A DNA stretch of 64,000 bases from contig JALBUN010000010.1 in NCBI GenBank assembly GCA_025174535.1, positions 1,550,001 to 1,614,000 on the forward strand, in the 5' to 3' direction. This document shows positions 23,489-34,559 of this stretch, piece by piece; position 1 is the stretch's first letter, and the number at the start of each line of letters is the position of its first letter. The position numbers were made by a program, and so were the translations under genes. The notes under the pieces are model-generated. The model was not told where the DNA came from, ran no database searches, and was given only the letters and a program-made list of their open reading frames with translations. Source of the DNA: Cantharellus purpuraceus. Lineage: Eukaryota; Basidiomycota; Agaricomycetes; Cantharellales; Hydnaceae.

Positions 23489-24090
23489 AACTGGGGCTTG
23501 ATGCACTGATGCGCGAATATCTGTTGGTGTGGTCTGTCTCTCGTTTGTAGAGTAATCTTCGCATAATAGTATGGCAAAAGAGCCTGACCGTGAACCAGTA
23601 AAGGTGGGTTTGATTTGCATCTGCAGATATGAGTGTTGAGCTACCAGGGACGTCTGAGTCCCGACGCATAGGTGATGACTCAGCTGTACATATAAGCGAG
23701 TTCTTTTCTTCCGCGTTCTGCATGTCGAATATCACCCTTGTGTGCTCTTTGGTCTCCGTACATCCGCAACAGGTTATGCGCCTGATCTTGTGCATTCGGT
23801 GCCCTGTCAGTCTCTACGCGCCGACTTTGTGTTTTTTTGTGTTCTTCGTGTCTTTTCGTGTCTGCGATTTGGATCGCAATCACATGAATCAGCTCCCAAG
23901 GCTTCCTGGTGCCAACTGGCATGAGTGGCAGAAGGACTTAAGTTGGGACCTACTTCATGTTCCTTTGGCCACGGAGGGTATGGGTTCCAGCAACGAGTTT
24001 ATATCCCATCGCATAGACGTTTCCGGGGCCAGTCAGTACTTCTACTTTTCGTACTAGCTAGGTGTGTTCGGCCTGCACTCGAAGCATGAA
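23489..24090. other. Spacer with a short Trp-rich ORF
   Basis: A 57-codon frame at about 23886-24057 (+) begins MNQLPRLPGANWHEWQKDLS. It could be a first exon of the following small gene, but I cannot fix a splice. Nothing else stands out. Confidence 0.25.
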
Positions 24091-24448
24091 ATGACACGAA
24101 CCAGAATCAGAAACGCTGCCGCATCATCTTCTGTAAGCAGTCTCTCTGGTCGCCTTCTGACCAGAACGAACTCTGGGAATTCAGCCTTTTCGAATTATTC
24201 TTCAAGAAGTGCGTCTCAGTGGTGGGTGGTTTATAAATCTCTTCCAGCTCCATAAAATCACTCGCCCACCGTCTCTCTTGTATCCAAGTGCTGGCGGCTC
24301 CGATCTAAAATTCCCTCAGATCGTTCAACTTGCGAACGGAGGGCACCCTTCTCCACTACCTGGTCACTCCCTGAATAGCGTTCGCAAGAACGAAATGCTC
24401 GAGTCTGAGAACGAGGACGAGGACACATTCTCTAGTTTTCATGCATAA
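24091..24448 (+). CDS. Hypothetical small Ser-rich protein, two exons
   Basis: The frame from ATG 24091 (MTRTRIRNAAASSSVSSLSG) can be spliced at about 24224 (GTGGGT) to about 24288 (CCAAG), giving a phase-correct join to GGSDLKFPQIVQLANGG and an acidic end (ESENEDEDTFSSFHA, stop 24448). The product would be about 100 residues. I recognise no family. It may be the 3' part of a longer gene including the 23886 frame. Evidence is reading frame and plausible splice sites only. Confidence 0.3.
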
Positions 24449-24920
24449 TCACTACTACGGCTTGGCTGTCCCGTTCTAACCAAATCGCGCTCGCACTCCC
24501 GGCCCAACTTCTTGCCGTCTCGCCTCTTCCACTGTCTCTTACATACTCCGCTTCTGTACCGAGACAACTATTCGACGTTGCTTCGCTTCGTTTTTGCTTC
24601 ACTCTCCTCACAATAGGTCCTCATTCCCGCACTTTTGCCAACGTCGAATCTAAACTGCATGATGCCAGGACAAATAATCAGGCGATAGATGTCAACATCA
24701 TACCGACGGATCTACAATGTCCTTCAACGCCGAGTTGAAATTTTTTCATTTTTTTCATTTCTGCTGGCTTTCATCTTGAATCACGTTCGTAACGAGAACC
24801 TCCGGGTAATCATGGTGTTTTCTTGTGCTCGAATGCAGATCCTTGACTCTCTGACTCATCCTTGTTTTGCGCACCAGGGTTCCTTGTCTCATACACCCTT
24901 TTTATAATTGGTTGTTGGTC
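24449..24920. other. Gap without a supported gene
   Basis: About 470 bp, rich in pyrimidines, with ATTTTTTCATTTTTTTCATT near 24740. I see no gene. Confidence 0.3.
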
Positions 24921-25355
24921 ATGGATCCTGTCGTGAACTGCAACTGTAGTGGTATGCGAGTCCCATTTCTGGGCTTGGTATATCAAGCATACACAACAGT
25001 GTGCTTAGTTCATGCTGGAGTGCTCCTAAGGATGGTACCTACTGTAGCTTATTCCGGACCGCTCGAGCCTTCTCCTTATGCCTTTGCTGTCCCGTGCCTC
25101 AGTGTCTCAGGATTTTTACTAGATGATTCCACAGCGCGTAGATTCAAACTTTGGTCTGCTGCTTTCCTCAGCCGTACCCACTATGAAGACCAGTACCAGG
25201 TTTGTTGCCTTGAAATTGACGAAAGTGAGATCTATTGCTCATCCGTTTTAAAGTACAGCGGAGTAGTACCAATATTTCTTCCGGATGGTGTCAAATCTCC
25301 GTGTCTCTTGTCCGAGTATGATCTGCTTTGGATGTCTTTATTTCAGGAAAAATAG
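24921..25355 (+). CDS. Hypothetical protein, 144 residues
   Basis: A single open frame from ATG 24921 (MDPVVNCNCSGMRVPFLG) to TAG. The composition is protein-like, with alternating hydrophobic segments (PYAFAVPCLSVSGFLLDD, SGVVPIFLPDG), no clear membrane span and several Cys residues. I do not recognise a domain. It is convergent with POP3, about 120 bp away. It could be a fragment of an older gene. Confidence 0.35.
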   Translation: MDPVVNCNCSGMRVPFLGLVYQAYTTVCLVHAGVLLRMVPTVAYSGPLEPSPYAFAVPCLSVSGFLLDDSTARRFKLWSAAFLSRTHYEDQYQVCCLEIDESEIYCSSVLKYSGVVPIFLPDGVKSPCLLSEYDLLWMSLFQEK

Positions 25356-25474
25356 ATCAAATCGCAATGAAGCCTTCAGACAACAAGCACTCCTTCCAGT
25401 GCTCTCTTCCACCAACGTACAGATATAAATCACTATGCACACAGTAATCTAATTCAATTATGAGAGTACATTCC

Positions 25475-26709
25475 TTAGGTGGGTAAAAGATCCTGCGAAG
25501 TTGCTGCAGTGGACGAGACAGCAGTGATCCTTATTTTCGATGGTTGTGCCTTTGCCTTCACCTTTGCCTTTGTGTTTCTCTGTACTTTTGACAGCCCGGA
25601 CTTGTTCCCCTCCGTGTTTTTGTTTCTGACATTATTCTGGAAGTTGGCTTTACGCATCACCTTTGCAGCTCGTCGTCCCTCTGTTCGCACTTGATTAGCG
25701 GCACGCATGTCTCGCGGAACAGTTGTACGGAGCTGCTTAATGTGCGTGGGAATGTGGGGTGCGGTGCGTTGTTTGGGTGCAGGTCCTGTGAGCCATGAGG
25801 CACTGGGTGGCTGTACATCAGCTAGAACAGAAGAGACTGTGGCAAGGGAAGGAGTTGTGGACTGGAAGCCAAGAATGTGAGTGGGCAGCGTGAAAAAGCC
25901 TGTCACACGTACGTCAATTGCCAGAACAGAGACGCGTCGTAGGCCGACTGCCTCTGCGAGAGTGTTCTCGGCGTGCTTTGGAAGAGTAATGAGATGCACA
26001 GGTGGAGAGGTGCATCCGGGAATGGGAGTATTGCATGAAGCAACCAGTTCAGGAAGGTGGCCAACTAAGAGTTGCGGGTCGATATCGGCACGGCAGACAA
26101 ACACATGCACAAGAGGGGCACGTTTGGGTTCAGGTTTGGAAGTAGATGAAGACGTTTCGGAGGAATCTGATGTAGATGCAGTGATGGATGTGCGAAGACG
26201 ACGAGACTGGGCTTGTACTTCGAGACGTTTTGTGACTTCATTTATGCCAATAGTGAGATGGGGAAGCACTGATGGCGCCTCGATATCAGGCTCTGGGTCA
26301 AGATCCATCACAGCACCTCCACCTCCGTCTGTGTGTGTTGCAGTGTCAACCTCGTTGTCTTCACCAGTCGGAGCTTCATCCTCATTTCCAATTTTGCGCC
26401 TTTTTCTAGCGGCCACCTTCTCTTTCTTCTCCTTGTTGTGTCTTACATGCTTACGTTTCTTCGACAGTGATCTCTTTCCTAAGTGATAGGCCCCTACACC
26501 ATCCAGAATGGTGACAAGAGACGCGAGAGTGACGTTCTGGATGTTATGCGGAATATGTGGCCTATAACACTATCATTGAAATAGAGTATAGAGAATACGA
26601 TGTATACATACCATCGTACTTTGAAAGGATTGTCAAGGACGCTCTTGAAGACCACTTTGCGATCGCCTCCGGTGGCTCGCTGGTTGGCGTTGCTCACGCG
26701 CGCCTTCAT
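25475..26709 (-). CDS. POP3: RNase P/MRP subunit Pop3
   Basis: Protein subunit of the RNase P and RNase MRP ribonucleoproteins, which process tRNA 5' ends and pre-rRNA in the nucleus. Exon 1 is 26709-26612 (ATG 26709, ending VFKSVLDNPFKVRW). A 50-nt intron (26611-26562) follows. Exon 2 runs from 26561, continuing the same conserved block as PHIPHNIQNVTLASL, to TAA 25475. Exon 2 also carries basic KKRKHVRHNKEKKEK, then an L7Ae-like region with SVLPHLTIGINEVTKRLE, VHVFVCRADIDPQLLVGHL and VSVLAIDV. The tail is basic. Exon 2 alone has no ATG at its apparent start, and the short exon 1 resolves this. It is divergent from UFD2. The identification rests on the N-terminal motif plus the L7Ae-like part. 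Confidence 0.8.
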
Positions 26710-26754
26710 CAACGACGCGTGACAAGACCAGTAACGGTCACTCGACCACCAACG
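26710..26754. promoter_or_regulatory. 45-bp divergent promoter, POP3 / UFD2
   Basis: The two start codons are 45 bp apart on opposite strands. The spacer holds TGACAAGACCAGTAACGGTCAC. It is too short for two separate promoters plus leaders, so promoter elements probably overlap the coding ends. Confidence 0.55.
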
Positions 26755-29700
26755 ATGAGCGAACCTCAACCTCCACGAGACCCAGCAGACGATGCCGACA
26801 GAGTTCGTGCTATATTCACAAATAGTGCTGTCTCCAAGCTCATTCTCCTTCTCAGATTCGTCTCAAACGACTTGCAAAGCATGCGCAACTGGCAAGTCAA
26901 CCTATGCCACAGCCTTCCACATCGACCTCGTCGTCGCCTTCGCCTTCCAAGCCTATTCCAAAGCCTTCCCCGAAACGGCAAGCAGAGCCTGCTTTGCCCC
27001 TCCCGAAAAGAAGGGCAGCCGCAGCTGCACCACAGGAACGCTTGGACTTTGCTGCGTGGGAGGAAGAGATGTTCAATAGTGTCCTGAAGGTTACTCTGGA
27101 TGTGGGTTGCTTCTCACGGTAAATCACGCGGCATACTAAAAACTTTTCAGAGGGCCAAAGCTGAAGAGACAGCATTTGATCTGGTGTGGTTGAAAGGATT
27201 GCAGCTCGAGTTAGAAGCAGATGATCCGAGTGTGTGCACTTCCATCGTTTCCCTCTGTTTGAATCTTCACAATGATCTGTAGGCATCCAGCTACCAATTC
27301 GACTTCACTCTGAAATTGCAGACCGTCTGCTTATTGCTCGCCTCGAGCTCAACCCGGACGCCATGTCGTGAGCTTGCCGTTGGCCATTGTTGTTATGGTC
27401 GCTTGCAAGCTAATAAATATCTTAGAGATGATCTCGACTTCCTTCCTGTCCTTGCCTCGTTGCCTCAGCAACAGACTGTACTCGAGTATCTAGTGTCGTG
27501 TTGGAAGCGTCTGAATGTTGCACGAGCTAATCTGGTCAAAAAGGTATGTATCAAAAAATCGTATTGATATCGATAAACTTACTCTTCCCAGGGATATGTG
27601 CAATCAGATGTTGATATTGCTCTTGCACGACTAGAGAGACTTCGCGTGCTGATTATCTCTTACACTGGCCTTAGTCTGCAGGATCCGGGGATGTTTCCTC
27701 AGCCATCAGGGTACTACCTCCTATATCATATCCAGACTTCCTTACTTATAAGCACATCAGGAAACCCCTTGGAGCAGCTGAACTTCTTCCGGCATTCCTT
27801 TCCCTCTCTTCCGTTTTCTCACCACTCTCTGTGCCGTCAACCTCGTCTCAAGTCTTCATGCCGACGGATCTTTCCGATCTTTTCACCGAAATCTCCGCAC
27901 GATTCCTCGACGATGGTCTGGAAGAGATCGTTGGTCCTATTGTTCGGCAACTCTGTTTCCACTCATCTCTTCTACGTCCAGAGGGACTTTCGGGAGGAGA
28001 CGCAGGATGGCGTTCAATTGTGGCAGCCTTAGAGTGTCTTGCTGGTGTAAAGGGCATCGCGACTGTTATCACACGTCTTGATGAGTGGTGCCCTGAAAAT
28101 GCTGGACCCGCACAACTAGAACACAACAGTCTTATGGGACCGCTTCTAAGCCTCGGCGTGTTTAGTCGCGAGTGGGTGAGTAGGTCTGTGCTCCATCTTA
28201 GGAGGACCCTAATGTATACTGCTAATAGCCACAAGTCGCTGCTACGTATTTTTCCGACCCACTTAAGCGATCTCGACAAGACGTTGATTCTTCGAATGTC
28301 AGTCTACGCGGGACACTAAAGAGCCTGCAAACGTCACTTTTCCAGGTTTTCAATGCCATTGTTCGAGCGTCGCCCTCGTCTCGTGAAGGCGTTCTTGCCT
28401 ACTTTGCCAGAGCCGTAAACCTTAATGTGAGGCGGGGCGGAATGCAGGTAATGTTTCTCCTCCAATCACGTCCTATTCAGGATTCATGAGTGTTGCAGGT
28501 CGACTTTAATACTGTCGCTTCCGACGCGTTCATGATCAACTTGCATACCATCTTATTGCGTTTTGCGGAGCCATTCATGGACGTAAAGTACTCGAAGGTA
28601 ATTTGGGTCTCCTAACCATGTTGACGACTGAATTGATGATATGTAGATGGACAGGATCGACCCTGAATTCTACCGGAAGTCACAACGGCTGGATGTGCGT
28701 GAGGAAACACGGCTTAAGGCCACTAGCGACGAAGCGGCAGAATGGGTTGCGCGTGCTAAGGAAGCTTCCTGTAAGATATACGCGTTCTAGTCAAGACTGC
28801 TGCTGACGCTCGTTGAGCAGCCGAAGCATATACCGCTAACTTTATTTCCGAGGTTTTCTACCTCACAGCGGCACTGAACCACTATGGACCTGTACGCACA
28901 ATACAGGAACACGATCAACTGGGTAGGGAATTAGACCACATGCAGCGACATCTAGATGCTATTAATGCAGACACAACGTGGCAAGGGGTGAGGCTAATCT
29001 TCTTTTGCTGATTTTCCAATGAGACTCACGACTGTGACAGACCCCCGCACAAACACGGGTTGATGCGCAGGTTCAGGCTGTCAAGGTCTGTCATGTAATC
29101 GACATTTATTCTATCAAATTTCATCTAGGTACATAGAACGAGATGGCAAAGGTACATCAGTCGATATTCGCATATCAGGTCCAACTTGCGGACCCTGAAT
29201 ACATCTACCGTAACATTGGATTCACCAGTTTCTTGTCAATATGGTTGATCCGTCTCGTTGACCCAATCAAGAAACATCCAAATCCCGGCATCCAGTGAGT
29301 TTAACTGTTAGTTTTCTCTTCGTATGAGAAGAGGCGATCGTCCCCCTATCCACAGACTTCCACTTCCCCAAGAGATACCGACAGCGTTCAAGATGCTACC
29401 GGAGTATTTTGTTGAAGATATTGTGGACTATTATCTGTTTCTGGTGATGTAAGTCATAGGCCCTATTGACTATTAAAGGCTCAGCTGAACGTTTTGCAGG
29501 CACCAGCCCCATAGTCTCGAATTATCAGGCAAGAATGAGCTGGTTGAGTTCGCCCTCACTTTTTTGTCATCGACTTGGTATATCACGAATCCGTACCTCA
29601 AGTCGAAGCTAGTGCAGGTAATCTTGTTTGTACAACCGACTTCCCACTCTGATAACGCCCATTTAGATTCTGTTTTATGGGACAATTGCATACGGGCGCG

Positions 29701-31155
29701 AAACGCTTGGGGTGTTGGGCGGTATCCTTAACTCGCATCCACTGGCGCTCAAGCATCTCATGTCATGCCTAACCTCGTTTTATATTGGTGAGCCTTACAG
29801 ATCACTCTGTGATTCAACCTAATTTTTCTTCAGAGGTCGAATCAACGGGAACTCATACCCAGTTTTATGACAAGTTTGGTGCGTTTTACTAGAGTCTCAT
29901 GGATATACATGAGCACTAATTATGTGATACAGACACACGGTTTGTTCTCGCTATTGAGCATTTGTCGTTATCGCTCATTCCGTCGCAGGAGGCACATTGC
30001 TCATATATGGAAAACCGTTTGGAAAAACCCCACTCATCGAGAAGCGCTTAGTTCACAAGCGAAGTATGAATGACATTGTCTCATTTATGTCTATCTCACG
30101 CTCTCCTTGGCAGCGACCTCAACAAGTTTGTTCATTTTGTAAATCTGATGATGAACGACGTCACATTTTTGCTGGACGAATCATTGAGCAAGCTGGCAGA
30201 AATCTATGGCATCCAGATGGAGATGGAAGACCACGAAAATTGGGCCACGAAACCTCAGGCTCAACGACAAGAACGGGAGCGTTTGTTACACCAGCTTGAA
30301 GGTTCTGCGACTACATACACGGCTCTTGGAAAATCAACTGTGGGGCTACTGAAGGAGTTCACCGCGGAGACGAAGCAGCCTTTCATGACACCTGAAATCG
30401 TCGATCGGCTAGCGGCGATGTTAACGTATAATCTCGATGCGTTGGTAGGACCCAGGTGCCAGGACCTGAAAGTGAAGAACCCGGACAAGTACCGGTTCAA
30501 CCCGCGCCAACTTCTAAGCGATATACTGCAGGTGTTCTTAAATTTGAGCGACCGGAGTGAGTTTGTGAGGGCAGTTGCTGGGGAGGGAAGAAGTTACAAG
30601 AAGGAATTGTTCGAGCGTGCTGCAGGCATTGCGAAGAAACGAGCGCTCAAGACAGACGCAGAGATTGAGCAGTTAAGGCTCTTCGTTGTTAAGGTGGAGG
30701 AGATGAAAGCCACTCTCGATGCCGAAGATGACCTGGGGGAGATACCTGAGGAGTTCCTAGGTAATGTTTCTTCTGTGTTGTCTATGGGCGTGACGGTTAC
30801 CTGATGCTTGCTTAGACCCGCTCATGTATACGCTCATGCGCGACCCTGTCACCCTGCCGTCCTCCAAGACCGTTGTTGATCGGTCGACAATCAAGGCACA
30901 CCTTCTATCGGATGCAAGTGACCCGTTCAATCGAATGCCACTGAAATTGGAGGATGTAGTCTCCAGTTGGTCCAAACTCGATTATCCCTACTGAGGACCC
31001 TCTCTGACTATATACCTATATCAGATACCGAAGTCAAGGCAAAGATTGAAGCATTTGTAGCACAGAGGCGGAATAAGGGTAATGCTAGTGCACCGGGCAT
31101 CCTTGAGGAGGACGTTATGCAGGTGGATCAGGAAGTCCAAGGTTACAATTTATAA
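26755..31155 (+). CDS. UFD2: Ubiquitin conjugation factor E4 (Ufd2), U-box
   Basis: E4 ligase that extends ubiquitin chains on substrates handled with Cdc48 in the ubiquitin-fusion degradation and ER-associated pathways. Exon 1 ([16 protein letters not shown]) ends at a GTTCGT donor. Exon 2 continues [17 protein letters not shown] and a Ser/Pro-rich segment. The Ufd2 core spans most of the gene: [17 protein letters not shown] near 27050, HLSDLDKTL near 28262, [11 protein letters not shown] near 28860, and a core segment [20 protein letters not shown] near 30115. The U-box near 30770-31075 reads [20 protein letters not shown], then [14 protein letters not shown] and, after an intron, [13 protein letters not shown]. 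The stop is TAA at 31155. About twenty exons are expected. The gene appears intact, and its length (about 1,000 residues) is normal for the family. Confidence 0.93.
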
Positions 31156-31724
31156 TACTACGGTTCTCGAGCGGAATTGTCCTTCATGTTTGATACACTA
31201 GGCCGGGTGTACATATGATACTGTTTAAAGCATAGACTACATGAAACAGTAAGCCTGTTTTCGCCGCTCCAGACGAAATCCAAGGTAAACCAGACGCCTG
31301 TACGGGCAAGTGCTTTTGTGGCTTGCCAGAGGAGCACGTTGGAGTGAAGCAGCACATGCTCAGCCGAATTGAGATGTCATGCATGCATCCTCCCCCATAG
31401 AAGACGTTTGCTGAGCTGTGGCCACACTATGACCCATGTTTTTGTAGTCAGAGGGTATTGGACTAAACATTCTCCTCCGCTGGGAAACGGCCATGGCCCA
31501 GCCGTAGCGGCCAAAAGCAGCCAGTCTAGAAAGACTCTGCCACATGTGGCTTCCCTATCTGCTCACCGTCACCAACAGGGCTTGCGCGACCGTGCCACAT
31601 GACTGGACTGAAGTGTCAGTAAGATGAATGGTGCCAAGTGTCATTGGCTAACAGTTATTAGGAACAAATACATATGCTCTCATATATATTTTCGGTCTTC
31701 GTACAAACCTTAAAACCCTGTGAT
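31156..31724. other. Gap downstream of UFD2, nothing supported
   Basis: About 570 bp with short random frames only. It probably holds UFD2 3' sequence. Confidence 0.4.
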
Positions 31725-32045
31725 ATCAGGATGGAAAAGAGTCCGAGACGGGCTTGGCACGCGAACGTTTGAACGATGTCGATGATGACCTGTTGCTGGC
31801 ACTGAGGTTGGACTTGAGGGACGCTGACCTTGCTGGGAGACTACCTGCGGAGACATCACTATGTTCTACTAACCTGCGCGAATATCAAATATGGGGATAT
31901 GCGTTTGGCCAAATGAGTACTTGTTACTGACGTAGAACAGGAGCGTTGGGATTGCCGTTACGGAAGAATCAGTGCGGTAGTCGGGACGATAATACAGGAA
32001 CAGCTTCTCACTATCTTGGACCGTCTGCTTCCTTCACTCCGAGTC
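31725..32045 (-). pseudogene. Orphan coding-like fragment
   Basis: On the minus strand a frame reads EKLFLYYRPDYRTDSSV followed by PTLLFYVSNKYSFGQ and, after a short interruption, a Ser/Lys-rich end SLKSNLSASNRSSSTSF with a stop near 31725. The composition looks like the C-terminal part of a protein, but no ATG, upstream exon or family is visible. It may be a gene remnant truncated next to the nitrilase, or chance. Confidence 0.25.
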
Positions 32046-32159
32046 GGTGAGCTAAGATGACTACAGAACGGCTCAAAGTGTTTTTGCTCCAGTGGTTAAA
32101 AGGAATCTTCTGTGACTCTAATTCAGTGTCTAGTCTACTGGAAACGTCTCGAGTTCATA

Positions 32160-33614
32160 ATGCCTGTTAACCTCACTCCAAGCAATGGCGACACTCGCAA
32201 GTTCAAAGTGGCCACCATTCAGGCCGAACCGTGAGCGTTTCATCGTCCCCTTTTGACTGCTGCACCAAGCCTGGTCCTCAGTGTCTGGTTGGACCTTCGG
32301 GGCGGTGTTGACAAAACTGTAGCTTTGATAAACGAAGCAGCCGGTCAAGGGGCAAAGATAGTCGGGTTCCCAGAAGTGTTCATCCCTGGTGCGATACCCT
32401 TCGCGTCCCACTCTTCTCTTGGACTCAAGCCTGATGCCGTGCACGCGATGGGCATAGGATATCCATGGACACCTTGGGCAAACTCTTTCCTCGCATCAAG
32501 CGACGTACTTGCCAAGTATCAAGCAAATTCCATGGGATTACACTCTTCTGAGATGGCCGAAATTCAAGCCGCCGCAAAAGCCACTGGCTCGTGGGTTGTA
32601 CTGGGATTCTCCGAGAGAGATGGGGGGTCCTTGTACATTGTGTGTCAAACATTATACTTCCAAGCATTCTCTGACACTTCTATCCCTTGATCTCTCAGGC
32701 TCAGGTGATCATTTCTGCGGCTGGTGAAATCGTCAATCACCGCCGTAAAATCAAGCCCACACACTACGAGAAGACAATTTTCGGAGACGGAAGCGGTACG
32801 TTTCTGCTCTATAATTTTTGCGAAACAGTTGCTCATGGAACTTCACCAGCGCAATCCATACACAATGTCGTTCAGACCCCATACGGCCGCCTTGGAGCTC
32901 TCAACTGCTGGGAGCACATCCAGGCATGTTGCGCTGATGGTGCTTTATACCTTTCAAAGGAATGATACCCGATTCTGCAGCCCGCACTCAAGGTACATTT
33001 CTATTCACAGCTCCCCCAGCTCTTTGTTGGGGGCTGGTGGCCCGCCTTCCCCCCTGGCACTGGTGACTGCCCCTTCATTGTGACGGGCGAAGCATCTGCA
33101 AGGATGACACAAATGGTTTCCATGGAAGGTGGCTGTTTCGGGCTGACAGCATGCCAGGTCGTGAGCGAGGAAGGAGCACGAATCATGAAAATGGCTGGAT
33201 TTCCATGGTTCAAATTTCCTGGCGGAGGTTTCTCAGTGGTATGTGAACTAACACTCTCCTGTTACTAATTTCGTGATAGACATCTAGATTTATGGGCCTG
33301 ACGGCTCGGAACTCACGGAGCGCATTGATCCTGGCGTTGAGAAAGTCGTCACAGCAGAGATATCACTCGACCAGATCGACAGGGTTAAGCTTGTCGCGGA
33401 TACGATGGGCAATTAGTACGTCGTACGCATCCGGTAGGTTCACTGAAAGATTGACTATATCCGCAGCTCCCGCCACGATCTTCTTCACGTCGAAGCGCAC
33501 GGGAAAAACTGGCGTGCTGCTACGTATCAGGACGAGGAAGAGAGGTTAGAGAACGAGGAGTGGATCGCCGACGTTAAGAATATGCGGGGAGATTCGGATA
33601 CCAATAAGTCGTGA
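32160..33614 (+). CDS. Nitrilase (carbon-nitrogen hydrolase family)
   Basis: Predicted cytosolic enzyme hydrolysing nitriles to acids and ammonia. The ATG at 32160 opens [20 protein letters not shown]. The catalytic residues are all present: Glu in [10 protein letters not shown] near 32370; Lys in [12 protein letters not shown] near 32745 with the second conserved Glu beside it; Cys in ALNCWEH near 32900. Also typical are [17 protein letters not shown] near 33010 and [10 protein letters not shown] near 33155. After the final intron the frame continues [16 protein letters not shown] and an acidic tail, with TGA at 33614. There are about six introns. The active-site pattern and insert lengths fit aliphatic/arylaceto-type nitrilases rather than amidases. 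The substrate cannot be told from the sequence. Confidence 0.9.
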
Positions 33615-34473
33615 AGACTGTAGGAACTCGAGACACAATATTGTGGGAATGGCAATCAGGATACATTTGTTTGGTATGATCTAACCAGTTAAAACAAGCG
33701 TGCGTGATGCATGGACTTGAAGCGTAGGTTTCAGGCAGCCAAAAACCCTATATATACTATATTGACCTTTTCCCTGTTCAGCTGTGTGAGGTTGTTCAAT
33801 AAAAAAATCAAATTCATGAGCTTGCTACTGTAATGAGTAGACAGACCATAGTTGATTCGTGGCTAGGAAATATTCATCTCGTCCCGTGCGAATGCCAAAT
33901 GCTCGCGGAACCAAAACCAACTACGACTTTATCACCAGCTTCTTGGCATAAACGGTTTAAGCGCCTTGATCGATTCTTTCTCTCTTGGAGCGGAGAATGT
34001 CATTCCAGCTAACCCAACAACTTCTTCAAACAACACGAGTCGTTTTGGGTGGCTCATGCTCGTTCACCACTTCGTCAGTCCCCCAGTTTCCAAAGTTGAA
34101 GTCACATTCTGGCACGAAAAAGCGCTGGACATCACTCCCCAATAGTCTCTTTAAACGTGTTCGTGTCACTCTCTTCATCTCATTTATAACAGAAGCTCAC
34201 CATGTCAAACGCATCACAGGGGAAAGCTGGACACAAACATTTAAACGCCTCAAAGGCTCCTGGACGGATTAATCGTCTCGGAGCGACCGCTTACTCGTAT
34301 GGCTTTCAATCAAGCAAACTGAGAAAGCTACTCCCATACGGTTGAATTGTACTGGGGTATATCTGAATCAAAGATTGCCTTGGTCGCCCGATCAGCATCT
34401 GAGTGTGCTTCGAGATGCTTTGAAAGTAACAAACTTGGCAGTTCAGGCGGTGATCCGGACCTTAAATTCACAG
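33615..34473. other. Gap after nitrilase, no gene supported
   Basis: The longest frame (33985-34272, +) resembles nothing known. The region may contain remnants of older sequence. Confidence 0.3.
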
Positions 34474-34559
34474 CTGGAGTTCACGGATAAAGGCGTATAT
34501 TAGCTACTAGGAAATGTAAACTTGTACCTGGAGTTCACAGATAAAGGCGTGAACTCCAG
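34474..34559. repeat. Direct repeat plus perfect 11-bp inverted repeat
   Basis: CTGGAGTTCACGGATAAAGG at 34474 recurs with one change at 34528. The second copy is closed by GTGAACTCCAG, giving a perfect 11-bp stem (34528-34538 with 34549-34559) around a 10-nt loop, AGATAAAGGC. Confidence 0.85.

Noticed and set aside
16500..25474. Transposon or retroelement
   Set aside because: No reverse transcriptase, integrase, transposase, long terminal repeats or terminal inverted repeats could be seen.
25475..26416. POP3 as a single exon starting at 26416
   Set aside because: The codon there is GTG, not ATG, and the conserved N-terminal Pop3 motif lies upstream across a 50-nt intron.
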